The notes beneath the pieces were generated by a model that made no database searches, had not been told where the DNA came from, and was given only the letters and a program-made list of their open reading frames with translations. From Anagrus nilaparvatae (taxonomy: Eukaryota > Arthropoda > Insecta > Hymenoptera > Mymaridae), in contig JAKSXM010000007.1 in assembly GCA_022575985.1 (NCBI GenBank), positions 18,850,501 to 18,914,500 of the forward strand: a stretch of DNA of 64,000 nucleotides. Direction: 5' to 3'. The number at the start of each line of letters is the position of its first letter. Position 1 is the first letter of the stretch. A program made the translations under genes and the position numbers. Below are positions 22,644 through 34,400 of the stretch, one piece after another.

Positions 22644-24701
22644 TTAAAGAGCTTCAGATACTGAAATTTTTACTTTATCAAAATTTTCAGGCTTATATCT
22701 TTCTGGTGGCTTCAAATTTCTACGATCTCTTAAATTTGTAATTCTTGGCTGGTTTTTAGTGTCACTAATTTCTGACTGACTATCTGATGACTTATTTAAT
22801 TCACTTTCTTCGGATTGATTATTATCATTATCTTCGACTTCTGAATTTTCTTCACTAAATTTTTCAATATCACTACTTTCTGGTTGACTATCTGATAAGT
22901 TATTTGATTCACTTTCTTCTGTTTCATTTTCATCATTATTTTTAACTTCTGAATTTTCTTCACTAACTATTTCAATATTACTACTTTCTGATTTACTATA
23001 TAATAACTTATTTGATTCACTTTCTTCTGTTTGATTTTCATCATTATCTTCAACTTCTAAATTTTCTTCACTGACTTTTTCAATATTACTATTTTCTGAT
23101 TTACTATCTGATAACTTATTTGATTCACTTTCTTCTGTTTGATTTTCATCATTATCTTCAACTTCTAAATTTTCTTCACTGACTTTTTCAATATTACTAT
23201 TTTCTGATTTACTATCTGATAACTTATTTGATTCACTTTCTTCTGTTTGATTTTCATCATTATCTTCAACTTCTAAATTTTCTTCACTGACTTTTTCAAT
23301 ATCACTATTTTTAGAGATTTGAATTTGCAATTCACTAAAACTTTCTATACCAAAATTTTCATCAAAAAGAATATTACTTACTACATCTTTTACTGATTTT
23401 TCCTGACGAAACAGAGGTCTAAATAGATTATTTTTATTTATTGACACTACAACAATATTTCCTTCTCTATCTTTAAAAAATGATTTCTCTGCATCTGCTT
23501 CTTGTTTATATCCTCTTTTTAATACAGTTAACGCAGAGAATAAATTAAAAGGCATATGCGGCGTAAATAGTACATTTTGTAAAACTACTTTTCTCCAATT
23601 TTTATTATCATAAGCTTCTAATTCTATATCGCCAACACCGATACCTTCTAATTCTGAACCATTGCCTATTAAGACCATTACAGGTTCAGCTAACTCTTCA
23701 TAATTAGAAAACCATTCTTTACGACAGCACATATGTTGCGTCACACCTGAATCTTGTATCCAAAAATTTTTAAAATTTTCTCTTGACAACTTACTAAAAC
23801 TTGCTGCTGATAAGCCTACTGTGATAAGAGCGCGTCTTTCTGTATAATTTCTCGTACTACTTTGATTTTCCGTACTCTTTTCTGGACAGTCTCTCGCAAG
23901 GTGACTCTTTTCTTTGCAAATTTTACAGCCAAATTTATTTTTAATATATTCAAAATATTTTTCACATGGTTTTCCACGGCATTCAGATATTACATGACCC
24001 TTTTTGCCACACTTATAACATTCAAAATTCTTACTATTTTTATTTGCTGATTTATTTACATGTTTTGCAAAAAGTGCATTTTGAGGCAAAGATTTAACTG
24101 GTTCAATATCAGTTAATCTATCTTCTTCTAATCTGAGCCTATCAAATAAAGTGCTTAAATTTTTGTCAGCTGCACTTACGTTATCCCATGCTGGTCTAAA
24201 ATGTTGAAATTTTACTGGTAATATGGCCAAAACTCTTTGCATAATCCAACTTTCCTTAACTTCTTCTCCTTCTGCTGATAAGCTATCTGCAAGTTCTTGA
24301 ATATGCATACAGTTTTCTATTACTGACTTTGACTCATTATACTTATAGCCAAAAAATTGCCTTTGCAAACCTTCTACTGTTACGTCGGACCTTTTTCCAT
24401 ATAACGTATCCAATTTTTGCAACATTTCATAAGCTGTTGTACAATTTGCGATTTTCTTTGCAATATTACTCGAACAATTAAGACCTATCAAGGTTTGTGC
24501 TTCTAAATCCTTGCTTTCCCATGCTACAACCGTTTCTGCCGTTTCCGGCCCATCTGGTTTCATTTCTACTCCAGTAGCTACCTTAAAAATCTTCTTTGTT
24601 TTTAACGTTAAATTCAGTTTAAAACGCCATGAATCATAATTTACTTTTCCTTGGCTATTTTCTACTAAGGCTTCTAAACAAGAACGTACTGTATCTGCCA
24701 T
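22644..24701 (-). CDS. gag: Copia-type Gag-protease protein with acidic repeats (685 aa)
   Basis: Single ORF of the retrotransposon. Residues about 15-200 are a copia-type capsid region (NYDSWRFKLN; TTAYEMLQKLDTLYG). Two CCHC zinc knuckles follow: CYKCGKKGHVISEC (228-241) and CKICKEKSHLARDC (259-272), as used for RNA packaging. Residues about 313-430 are a copia-like aspartic protease with FWIQDSGVTQHM; the active site is DSGV rather than the usual DSGA. Where integrase should begin, the protein runs into five 36-residue acidic, Ser/Glu/Asn-rich repeats starting at about 466, 502, 538, 574 and 610. It ends with RITNLRDRRNLKPPERY, resembling the copia linker that normally precedes reverse transcriptase. 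The whole pol enzyme part is therefore missing, yet the frame is intact. It presumably forms virus-like particles that use a helper's enzymes. Confidence 0.92.
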   Translation of the reverse strand: MADTVRSCLEALVENSQGKVNYDSWRFKLNLTLKTKKIFKVATGVEMKPDGPETAETVVAWESKDLEAQTLIGLNCSSNIAKKIANCTTAYEMLQKLDTLYGKRSDVTVEGLQRQFFGYKYNESKSVIENCMHIQELADSLSAEGEEVKESWIMQRVLAILPVKFQHFRPAWDNVSAADKNLSTLFDRLRLEEDRLTDIEPVKSLPQNALFAKHVNKSANKNSKNFECYKCGKKGHVISECRGKPCEKYFEYIKNKFGCKICKEKSHLARDCPEKSTENQSSTRNYTERRALITVGLSAASFSKLSRENFKNFWIQDSGVTQHMCCRKEWFSNYEELAEPVMVLIGNGSELEGIGVGDIELEAYDNKNWRKVVLQNVLFTPHMPFNLFSALTVLKRGYKQEADAEKSFFKDREGNIVVVSINKNNLFRPLFRQEKSVKDVVSNILFDENFGIESFSELQIQISKNSDIEKVSEENLEVEDNDENQTEESESNKLSDSKSENSNIEKVSEENLEVEDNDENQTEESESNKLSDSKSENSNIEKVSEENLEVEDNDENQTEESESNKLLYSKSESSNIEIVSEENSEVKNNDENETEESESNNLSDSQPESSDIEKFSEENSEVEDNDNNQSEESELNKSSDSQSEISDTKNQPRITNLRDRRNLKPPERYKPENFDKVKISVSEAL
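22767..23306 (-). repeat. 108-bp coding tandem repeat (five units)
   Basis: Five in-frame copies of a 108-bp unit in the gag-protease ORF encode SNIEKVSEENLEVEDNDENQ-type peptides. The first three units are nearly identical; the last two have diverged. Homogeneity suggests recent expansion or gene conversion. Confidence 0.95.
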
Positions 24702-24859
24702 ACTTATTTTTCTTTAATAAATCACTGTACACAAACTGATATAAAAATTAATGCACTAACTTTCTTACTGACTTACTATAATAAACTTTACTAATAGCAC
24801 TAATAATTACACTTCACTTAACTGTTTTTATTTATCCAGATTACACGCACAAAAAAAAG

Positions 24860-24880
24860 CATTAACTGGAGCCCAGAACC
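24860..24880 (-). other. Putative primer-binding site
   Basis: Minus-strand GGTTCTGGGCTCCAG follows the 5' LTR immediately. It lacks the TGG start of 3'-end tRNA sites. Its form recalls Drosophila copia, which uses an internal half of initiator tRNA-Met; the tRNA itself was not identified. Confidence 0.5.
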
Positions 24881-25252
24881 TGATAAGATATACTAGGTTT
24901 TGCATGTAAGGATCTTATAGGATAAATAATTTGGTTATTCAGTGATTTTATTTATAAAGAAAAAACACAGTTTTATTATTACTTAATATACATAAAAGAA
25001 ATATGTAAAGATTTTAAGACTACTGTTCTTTAGGATTGCTTTTAACTAACTGACTAAAATTATATAAGATTAACATATGAACATATTATTTTCTCACGAC
25101 AAAAGGACACAAGCTGCGACACTAAATAAAATATCAATATAAGAGTCTATTTCCTTTTTCCCATAAAAACACATGTTTAATCTCAACTTTACTTAATTCA
25201 CTTTTACGTAAACAAACACATAAATAGTATATAAAAATAATTATTCTCAACA
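24881..25252 (-). repeat. 5' LTR of the copia-type element
   Basis: 372-bp LTR that appears identical to 22090-22461. It would carry the promoter for leftward transcription into the gag-protease ORF, whose ATG (24699-24701) lies about 180 bp inside. Confidence 0.95.
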
Positions 25253-25257
25253 TGGAT

Positions 25258-27365
25258 TCCAATTTTGTTTGAATCTGAACAATTCCTGTAAAAAAATGTA
25301 GGAAAAAAGCTTCAAAAAAAAAGTATATTCAATTCCAGCAAAATTAGTTAGATCATCCCATATGTACACTAAAAAGTTTATTTTTTTATAATAAAAACTG
25401 CTTCTGATTTTCTGATAGACATATTTTTTTAACTCTTATTTTCCTCTTAACCTATAAATTTATTTAACACGACGTGTTCTTCCAGACCATAAACTATTTA
25501 TATTTTCTATTTTATATATTTAATTTCTTCCTATATTAAAAAAACCGTGACTCATATATTAAAATATAAAACAAACCATTATTTTTTGTACATATAATAA
25601 ATTTAAATAATAATAATTCAATAATAATTATTTATGTACTAGTAAAAGTTAAAATAAGTTGACATTTAAAGCCTTTTTTCATTTTAAAACCTAAAAAAAA
25701 AAAATTATGATTGCGGATGCAAAAAAAAAATGAAGAAGATTCTTATAGCCTCTGGATTACGAAGGTCAAGATGATCGTAACGTAGTTTATTATTAAAATC
25801 TTGAATATATATTTTTTAAACCTCTGTTTTCTCATAAAGATATGTGGGTGAAAATAATAATCATAAAATTGAATACAGTAATAACAATAATGACGGTATT
25901 GATATATAATATACCAGTAGTAGTATTTAAAACTTGACTTGAGTCTGTACACGAAATATCATTTATTTATCTTTATTTAATTATATGTAATTTTAAAATT
26001 ATTAAATATTTATGAAAAAATCAAAATGATTATTTTAAAAAAGAATTTAATTGATTTCTTGATTTTAAGCCATTATGTTTTATAAGGTTGTTAGTAAGAT
26101 TTCTAAATACTTTTTAGAAAATTTAGTTACATAAGAAGAGACAACCAATCTAATTTAATATATTGAGAAAAACCCCTCCGATACCCTCCGTTTACTTAAA
26201 TGTGCCTTCTGAGCTTTGAAATATAGGGCTCAATGTTATGAAATAGGGTTTCTTAATAATTTTGCAAACTAATTAACATTTTTTTTGTAAGTTTCACCTT
26301 TCAATCCCAAAGGTAGCAGTATTCTCTGATAAATCATAAGTCATAAATAGTTTTATCCATATAAGTTAATATTTATTGGTCTAAAAAAAAAGGTTTTAAT
26401 AATTTACAATGCAACGGTTACATAAACTGATTGTTATAAAAAAAATAGAATTCAAAAATTTATATCTCTTTATAACATTTATTTTGGTATGAAATTGCGT
26501 TCAACTCGTTAATATTGAAATGATCCATATGTTCCCATAATATTAGGCACAAAAGTTCTTATAACCATTTAAAAATGGTATCAACAAATATGCATGGACT
26601 CTATTGAAACTGAAAATTATATCTATAAGAATCTATACTTTTTACCACTTTGAAATGATTGTGAGCTCTCAAATTATAAGAATCTTATGTATTTGCGAAA
26701 TGAAAACTTTTTTCATCCAGAGCATTTAAGAAGTAAAATAATATTTTCCTAAGTGAAAGTCTGGGTGACAAACCAATCAAGACTTGAGTCCTGAACAAAA
26801 AAAAAGTTTCTTGAGAAATGAATGTAAACACGGCCAGACATCACATACAGAACCCAATTTTGATTTTTGAGTTCCGCAGTCTAACTTATTAATAATTTGT
26901 ATAATCTTATAATTAAAAAAAATAATCTTTAATTTTTTCTAATTATTTCAAATAAAATTTTAATTTTTCGTTAAGAGTTTTTATGATAAAAATTTAAATA
27001 GGTATATATTAAAAAATGTAGAAAATCTTTTTTATTACACACTTCATAATATTTTGTAATATCACGCAAATATATAAATATTTATAATTTTATTATATAT
27101 ATTATTCATTTAATTTATAAGCATATATGGGTATTTTGCCACTGTTTTTACATAATTTATCAATGTCAATTTATCAATAGAATCATTAATTGACGTCGCG
27201 TCGTCAGTTTAACATAAACATTTATTTATCTATAAATATTTTTTCATAATTATTATTATTGTATTTATAACTCTAAGCTTGTATATTAGCCTGGCGATTG
27301 TTTTAAAAAGTTGTTTAGATTTTTGATTACTGGGTAAAATCGGGTGCCAATTTCTAAAAAAAAAA
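25258..27365. other. AT-rich stretch, no gene seen
   Basis: Only short, low-complexity ORFs such as 25743-25952 on the minus strand. I see no domain, RNA gene or clear repeat boundary here. Confidence 0.6.
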
Positions 27366-27369
27366 AACT

Positions 27370-27605
27370 TATAACCGGTTTGTGTAAACACAACCTAAAT
27401 GCATGGGACATCTTTACTTCCAGCAGAGGGCTAGGTATAATGCAAATGTTACTCAACATTACAATACAATTTTCTATTGTTGTAATTTTTAATTATCACT
27501 TTACCAGATGTTAAGGTTCTAAACCCAAACTATTCTGATTCCCTAAACGCGTATTATTCTAGGTCCCTAAATCATTTAAGCACTCCCAGTGTTGTTACCG
27601 AGTTT
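27370..27605 (-). repeat. Dispersed repeat family A copy
   Basis: Starts with TTATAACCGGTTTGTGTAAA (complement of the family terminus), followed by AATGCATGG, GGGCTAGGTATAATGCAAAT and the repeated 'GTCCCTAAA' phrase. It is closely similar to 52296-52690 over about 220 bp. Confidence 0.8.
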
Positions 27606-28266
27606 ATAATATAAAAATAACATTATTTCTTATGAGTCCGAATTTTTACTGCATAAGAGCCCATGAATTTGGTGCAAATATTTAGAAATGATAAAATGAG
27701 CCATTATTTAAAAAATTAAACATCTTATTTTTTTGGTAAATGGTAAATTATTTCAACAAAAAGCTGTCAAGCTATCTATGATATATTTAAATTATTAATT
27801 TTCAAATTAATAATTAATTATTAATTCATAAACTCAGCTACGATTAAGAATCAAAATTTTATATTGATAAAAAAATACAATATTTTGATTTTAAAAAAAA
27901 ATTTATTACACAAAAATGTAAATAAAATTTTTTTCATATTTATTAATAAATAATTTCTATCTAAACCAAAACTATGTTGTAAATAATTATTAATAAGTAT
28001 TTAATTTTAAAGGTGTGGATTTTCAATTATTTTTGCTACTATACAATAAGATATTATTATTATTTATCGTCCCTGGCACACTTATTCTGACATTATAAAT
28101 TGCACGTCATCAGCTACTGTAATATAATAACAAGCCCTATATACTTATGTATGCAAATTTTATGATTAGAGGCAATTTCGTTGTTCGAGCAAAAAAAAAA
28201 GTTTAAAATTCTCGATACATAATGTTTTCTATAATTTATTCAAATTGCATTATTATTGGTAAGTTA

Positions 28267-28820
28267 CACTGAAAAAAAATAAATTTTTGATAAAATTGAT
28301 TTGTAATTTTACTGATTTCAAAAAAATTATTTATGGATACCAATAAGCTGTGGAGTGATTAGTGACCAAAGTTTTCCCTATTAATGACCACTCGTCTTAC
28401 ATAAGAATAACATGGTATTGAAAATTAATTGGGAAGTGTTTGTTAATTAGTATAGTCTCCTAGAATTCGATTTTCTTAAATTAAAAAAGAAAGGCTGTAA
28501 TTTTGTTTTTTGATTGGCCTTTTATGTCTAGCTAAGGTTAATTTTAGGCCCATTTTAGGAACCCAAAAAGTCAATAATCGAAAATCATGAAAATCAAAAT
28601 TTAAAAAGATAAATAAAAATTTTTTTGTCTTAAAATTGACTACTAATCAAAACAAAGAAAACAAGACTTAAATTCAAGACTTTTAAATTGTTTCCATTTT
28701 TGGATAGGTGGAGGGTAGCCGAGTTTAAATAGAATCGCTTATTTAAATTTAATAATCTTTGTGTTCATAGATTAGACCGAATTTAGAAATCGTGTCTACA
28801 TGCCTAAATTTTTTTCAGTG
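28267..28820. mobile_element. 554-bp TA-flanked MITE
   Basis: The left end reads TA then CACTGAAAAAAAATAAATTT; the right end reads TAAATTTTTTTCAGTG then TA. It is non-coding. Similar CACTGAAAAA ends occur at 6054 and 19132. Confidence 0.7.
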
Positions 28821-29507
28821 TATACATGTATCATAACTGTGTAAAAAAATTCATTATAATTTTTGCATCTTAAAAATTTACAATATTCATAAATCTATAG
28901 ATACATTTTACGTATATATCATTAAAAAAATCGCGTGTTTAGATCTTGCGTGATTCAATATTCAAAAGAAAATTATTACGTGTTTGTATAAAATATATAC
29001 CCTTAATCATACCACGAATATAACATTCTTTCATATACAAAAAAAATATTAAATTATGATTTCGGTAGCATTTTATTAAAAAAAACAGATTTGTATAATT
29101 TTATACATGTAAACATAATTTCCATAATATTAGAATATAATTTTATTTAATTTGTACAATTGATGGTTATTTGGCTACTGAATTTTATTTTATATTCTAT
29201 AACATTTTCATTCATTCGCGTTTCTTTAATATTATACTTACATTTCATTCATTCCTTCATTTCATTTTTTTTTTTTTTTTTTATTTCTTCTTCTTATATA
29301 TTTCTTTCAGTTGCTCTCGTCGATGTTTATTTTACTCTTTTTTTTTATACTTTGCTATATTATGTACCTTTTTTTCCGCGTTTTATATTTCTCTTTTCTT
29401 TTCATCACGTGGACTCATTATATCGTAATAGAGGCGCGTGCTTATACAGCACACGACGAAATAAAAAAATTTTGGAATTTTTTTTTTAGCTTACTTGCTA
29501 TTGCTGC

Positions 29508-29537
29508 AGGATACGCGCGTGTCACAGACACGCGTCC
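29508..29537. repeat. Short GC-rich inverted repeat
   Basis: 'AGGATACGCGCGTGTC' followed closely by 'GACACGCGTCCT' forms an imperfect hairpin that stands out from the surrounding T-rich low-complexity DNA. Role unknown. Confidence 0.5.
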
Positions 29538-29755
29538 TAAAATCTCTCCATTACTATTTGCTAGTTTTTTTTTATTAAGTTTAAATTCGTATTTTCTACG
29601 TTTAAAATTTAACTTCTAAGATTGACAGCCAGAAATTTAGATTTCATGCTTCGTGTAATATGAATTTTGTCAAGCTTTTTGTTTGACTTTTTATGTTCTT
29701 TGATATAAAATAAACTTGTGTATATTGAGAATAATGCATATAATTAGTTAAAAGG

Positions 29756-30383
29756 GCCGATTTCACTAGATTTTTTGTGATAGTTACTAGAGTTCAATTA
29801 TTTTAACTATAGTATTACTATAGAAATCTAGTAAAAATTCTGCTACGTGAAATCGTGCCTCTAGGCTAACAATACAGTTTGATTTTCTTTTTTGGTGATT
29901 CTATGGGGTCGATTTCATGGAGCGTATTCTTACTAGATTCTAGGGGCACTAGAGTAGAAATAATTAATTATTCCAATTATTACTCAACATATATTAAAAT
30001 TTTGCTTGAAGGTAGTTTCCTGGATCCTGCTCGAGCAGAATTTTAATAAATTAACTTATTTAATTTAATTGATAATTAAGTGTATTAACTCTAGTGTGCC
30101 TACAGTCTAGTAAAGATTTGCTTCATGAAATCTTCTCTTATGCCAAAATTTACTGACATGAATCGAACACAAAATGAAAGTAAAGGGACAATTTCATGAA
30201 GCATATTCTTACTAGATTCTGGGGGCATTAGAGTTGAAACAATTGAACTGTAGTAATTATCACTAAAAATTTATTAAAATTTTGCTCTGACGTGATTTTA
30301 TAGATCCTGCTCGAGCAGAATTTAAATAGATTTTGTGTCATGATTACTTATTTCTACTCCAGTGCCCCTAGAATCTAGTAATG
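29756..30383. repeat. Three consecutive palindromic MITE-like copies
   Basis: Units at about 29756-29864, 29909-30142 and 30185-30383 each begin near GGGnCRATTTCA and contain 'TTCTTACTAGATTCTRGGGG' and its complement 'CCCCTAGAATCTAGTAA'. The two larger ones share TAGATCCTGCTCGAGCAGAA-like centres. They look like related foldback copies inserted next to each other; there is no ORF. Confidence 0.75.
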
Positions 30384-30729
30384 GTATTGGGAATCATGAT
30401 TAAACACATGCAACGCGCGTCGGTGTAAGTAAGATGGCTACCCTTAGGTATGAATTAACATTGTGCATATAGACCAAAAATTAATATTTTTAATAAAATG
30501 AATTAAAGGTTTAAAATTTTTACAAAAATAAAACAGTGTATATTTGAAATAGTATTGTGTTAATAAATTTATGTGTTTTTTTCAATTTAATATCTTTATT
30601 ATAACTAATAATGAACTATTTGTTACTTTTCCTATGTTATTCATGGAAAAAGAGTAACCATGTTTTATACACACCTACGTGTGGAGGGGGTAAAAATGTA
30701 AGCATGAATTTAATCATGATTCCCAATAC
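30384..30729. mobile_element. 346-bp TIR element
   Basis: GTATTGGGAATCATGATTAA at the left end is inverted at the right end (30709-30729) with perfect 21-bp complementarity. It abuts the preceding foldback copies. The interior is AT-rich and non-coding; target duplication is not clear. Confidence 0.8.
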
Positions 30730-30899
30730 TCCATGATGCTGCCCCATAAGTCGCAAGTCGCTGGTGTAAATCCGTTTTACTTCCCTTCTTACTGCATAAA
30801 TTGACCATGGTTAAAAAAAAAAGATAGGTAATAACTTTTTTTAAATAAAATTTATTTAAACAATAAGACTATTCAATCACGATTGAATTATATTAGTAG

Positions 30900-31405
30900 G
30901 GATGCGATATTTATAGATTTAGAAAGCGTAAATATCGATATTTGTATTCGATACTTCTGGTAACCGATAACTCGATGTTTTCAGATAGTATCGTATCGAA
31001 AAATTTTTTATAAATTTTGTTAAAAAATATTTTCCATTATACGCTGCAAAAAAGATCTACTTTCTTACTTTCGGGGGATCTTTTTTTCGCTTTTAATGAA
31101 AAACTATGTGTTGAACACGAGAAAAAATTTAGGAAATTTTACTTTCAATTCTGTCTGCACTCGTTTGTTACGCTCACTCGCGCATACAACTGCATTGAAA
31201 GACAAACATATTTTTTTCCCCTTGTTGAAGTAATGAAAAAATTGCAACATTTAACTCATTCAAATTCAGTGTTATCTGTTTTGATTAATACCAAAGCTAC
31301 TGTCTCATATTCTTTAAAATCTATGGTATCGATTAAAGTATCGATACTACCAAATATCGATATTTTTGGATCAATATCGATACCACCGATACTCGATTAT
31401 TAACC
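30900..31405. repeat. Block with clustered TATCGATA-type motifs
   Basis: AATATCGATATT near 30930 and several ATCGATA/TATCGAT sites at 31320-31395, arranged with opposite orientation at the two ends. TATCGATA is the insect DRE/BEAF core motif, but clustering at both ends of a roughly 500-bp block fits a transposon with such ends just as well. The 128-codon ORF at 31017-31403 has no recognisable domain. Confidence 0.5.
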
Positions 31406-31409
31406 AGTA

Positions 31410-34400
31410 TGGCCACCGTCTAACTCTGAAATTCATGAATTAAGAAGTATATAAAGAACAAAATCCTAGTAGTATAGAAAAAAGTTAGTAGATAAATGTT
31501 TTAAAAATTTTGCATAACAAATGTATATTTACAATTAGCAATTAGGTGTATACGCACTCCTTATATAATCTATAGAAACCATTTCTCTTGCGAGAAAAAT
31601 GTTAAATTTAAAATGTCATGAAAATAATGACTATTAGATTTTTATGACAATATTTTAAATACAATTTTTATGAATACAATTTTTATTAAATACAATTTTT
31701 AGTGAAGTAATTTTTAATGCTAGCATGCTTGCTGAGAATTCAAATCAGAATTTTCGGGGTATATTTTAATAAAAATTTCTGAAAAACTTTTTGAAAAAGG
31801 CAATAAAAAGGAATAAGACCGCCAAAATTCGAGAACTAGACTGCGGAAGCGAAAAATTGGTAAAAAGTTTATTTATAATTAGTAGAAAAAAATATGTTTA
31901 ACTCATTCCCGTTTAACAACTTTTGCCTCGGCTTTTGCCGAACGAATCACATCAGAATCTCTTATTTATTAAAATTAGTCAATATTTTTTTGACTTTCTC
32001 TTCAGTTCAAATTTGAAATATTTAGTGTTAATCTTTTATCTATTATAAATCTTTAAAATATTTAAAAATTCAAAGCATTATCTGTATTCTTTTTTACAAA
32101 AACTAGTAAAATTTTGTTTATTCACACGCAAAACAAGTTATAGTAAAATTTATCTTTTTTTAATAATTTTATCTATAAAATCTTAAAGAGAGAATCATTG
32201 ACTTTAAATTTGATATCAAGATTTATATAATAAAAAAAACTTTTTTTTATTTTTATTTTGAGTATATTAGTCCATAATTATTCATTTTTTTTCCTCTATA
32301 ATAATATAAAAAAAATATAAAAAATTAACTTCCGGAAATAAAAAAAAACCGCAAGAAATAAATTTAAATATTGATTTTCAAGATAAAATTAATAATATTT
32401 ATGTGAATTATACCCTTTCATAGAAATAAATAATAAAATAAATTAAATTTTGTTTAAAAAAAAAAATACACACTAAATAGTCATAAATTGCTCTTATTTG
32501 GTTATAAAATAATAAAAAAAGGAATCTTTTATTCAAATTAAATAGTCATTAAATAACTATTGATAAATATCTTAAATAATTCTGTAGTTTCTCAATATCA
32601 ATAAATTCAGAAGCTAATAAAATTATTATAAATAGTCAGCCATTAGGTCATTTTAACGCGTTTTAACCAGAAATATATAAAAAATCTAGGTATTTCTCAA
32701 ATTATAATTTATTTCAATACATAAAAAAAAGTATCAAGGACTAATTCCACTTTTTTTTCTTCAAAAAATAACATAAATTTTTTTATCGTGAGATCGCTTT
32801 GTAACACTTTTTTTTTTAAACACGAGTCTTGTTAAATTTGTTGTTATCTGATCACTTTTTTATATCGAGTTCATCGTCTGAAATTGTACGCACACGTGAA
32901 AATATATTCAACGCACGATTGTTTTTATTAAAAAAAAAAAGTTTATTTATTGGGGAACAAATGATTTATGACATTCTTTTTTGGTCTCTTCATTCTCTTA
33001 AATAAATTTGTTTAGTTTAAATGCAAAAAATTCAATTTTATTTACACAATTATAAAAAAAAAAAGACAATAAATAAAAAAAATTGTCTTTTTTGCATTAT
33101 TTCTTCAGTATAAACATGACAAATTGTTCAAATCAATTGTTTTTTTTTAAATGATATGTAAACTGTATGCATAGTAAGAGAAAAAAAAATAATTTATTGG
33201 TATATAATTCGAATTGATTGAATGCTTGTTTAAAAAAAAAAAATTTATTTATATACGTGATTAAATTTTAATTAAACATTTATTTAAGTTATTTATAGTA
33301 AAAAAAAAAAAAAATTCATGGAAATGATAATAATTTATATTTTTTTGACCACTAAATTTAAATATCTTATTTCTAAAAAAAAAATTTTATGATAGTAAGT
33401 AATTTAAAAAAATGTGTCTTATCATATTTTTAAATCTATCTTCATCATTTTGGGAATGTGGGAGGTGGCTTCCATTACAATGTATATTTAAACCTTTTTG
33501 AATTTCAAATAACAAGTTTTTTTTTTACAGATGTAGAAGGCAAAAGTCAAAACAAGGTGACGTTTAAATGTTTACTGTCAAAAGATAATAGGATGTGTTA
33601 TTATTACAGGTGTCAAAGCATCATTTTTTTTTTAATCCTTTCCTTTTTTTTCACACTCATCAAAAAAATGTATTATTTATGAATTTATTAAAAATGCATG
33701 CAGATTTTTTTATTTACTTGTGATTTGTCATTCTCGGAGTTGTAACACCTACTTTTGTATTATTTATGAAGTTCAATGTTAATTTAATGCTTACTATGTA
33801 ACTGGAATTTATGCAAAAATATAATTTTTCTTCGTCAATGGGGGTAAAAAAACTTTTTTTTTTAAATAGTTCATACATTGCAGAATAAGGAATGACTAAA
33901 TTGCACCCAAATTCTCACTTTTTTCAGTTTTTAATCTGCAGTCTAAGATTTTTTTTTATATTATAGAAAAGACTGTGATATTTGTTCATGGTGATGGGAA
34001 TACTATTTTTCAAAAAATTTTTATCTTTATAGAAAAGGTACCTATCATAAAATTCTTCAGCAAAAAAAATTGGGCATTTTTAAAACAAATTTGATCAAAC
34101 CTAATGGTTTGATTGGTTCCAAGGTATTTTTTCCTTAATTTGGTACTAAAAATAAGCTCAAATGACAATTTTTAGCTCGTAAGGTTCAATTTTCGATTTT
34201 AGCAGCTATTTTTGTTTTTTTTTACCATTATCAAAAAAAAGGCAATTTTTCCTTTTTTTTTTTTTGTACACATTTATTTGATTATGAAAAAATTTTCTCT
34301 CCCTTAATCCCATAAGAAATTTCCTTTCCTGCAAAATTTAATTTTGGGGTTAAAAAGTTGATTTGAAATACGTCAAATATTCAAATTCCGATTTCTCAGA

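Larger units (their letters stand above)
22090..25252 (-). mobile_element. Non-autonomous Ty1/copia-type LTR retrotransposon
   Basis: Full-length element on the minus strand: two 372-bp LTRs (TG...CA) that look identical by eye, flanked by the 5-bp duplication TGGAT (22085-22089 and 25253-25257). The internal region of about 2.4 kb has one ORF for Gag plus a protease-like region and lacks integrase, reverse transcriptase and RNase H. The minus-strand sequence just inside the 5' LTR, GGTTCTGGGCTCCAG, is the presumed primer-binding site; it is not a 3'-CCA type and resembles the internal tRNA site used by copia. AAGGAGGAG directly precedes the 3' LTR as polypurine tract. Identical LTRs imply very recent insertion, so the enzymes came from another element. 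Confidence 0.93.

Noticed and set aside
22644..24701. Domesticated Gag gene (Arc-like)
   Set aside because: Identical-looking LTRs, target duplications, polypurine tract and primer site show a mobile element of recent origin, not a domesticated gene.
29160..29619. Three overlapping Phe/Tyr/Ser-rich ORFs
   Set aside because: Long frames in T-rich low-complexity DNA, without domain or splice context.
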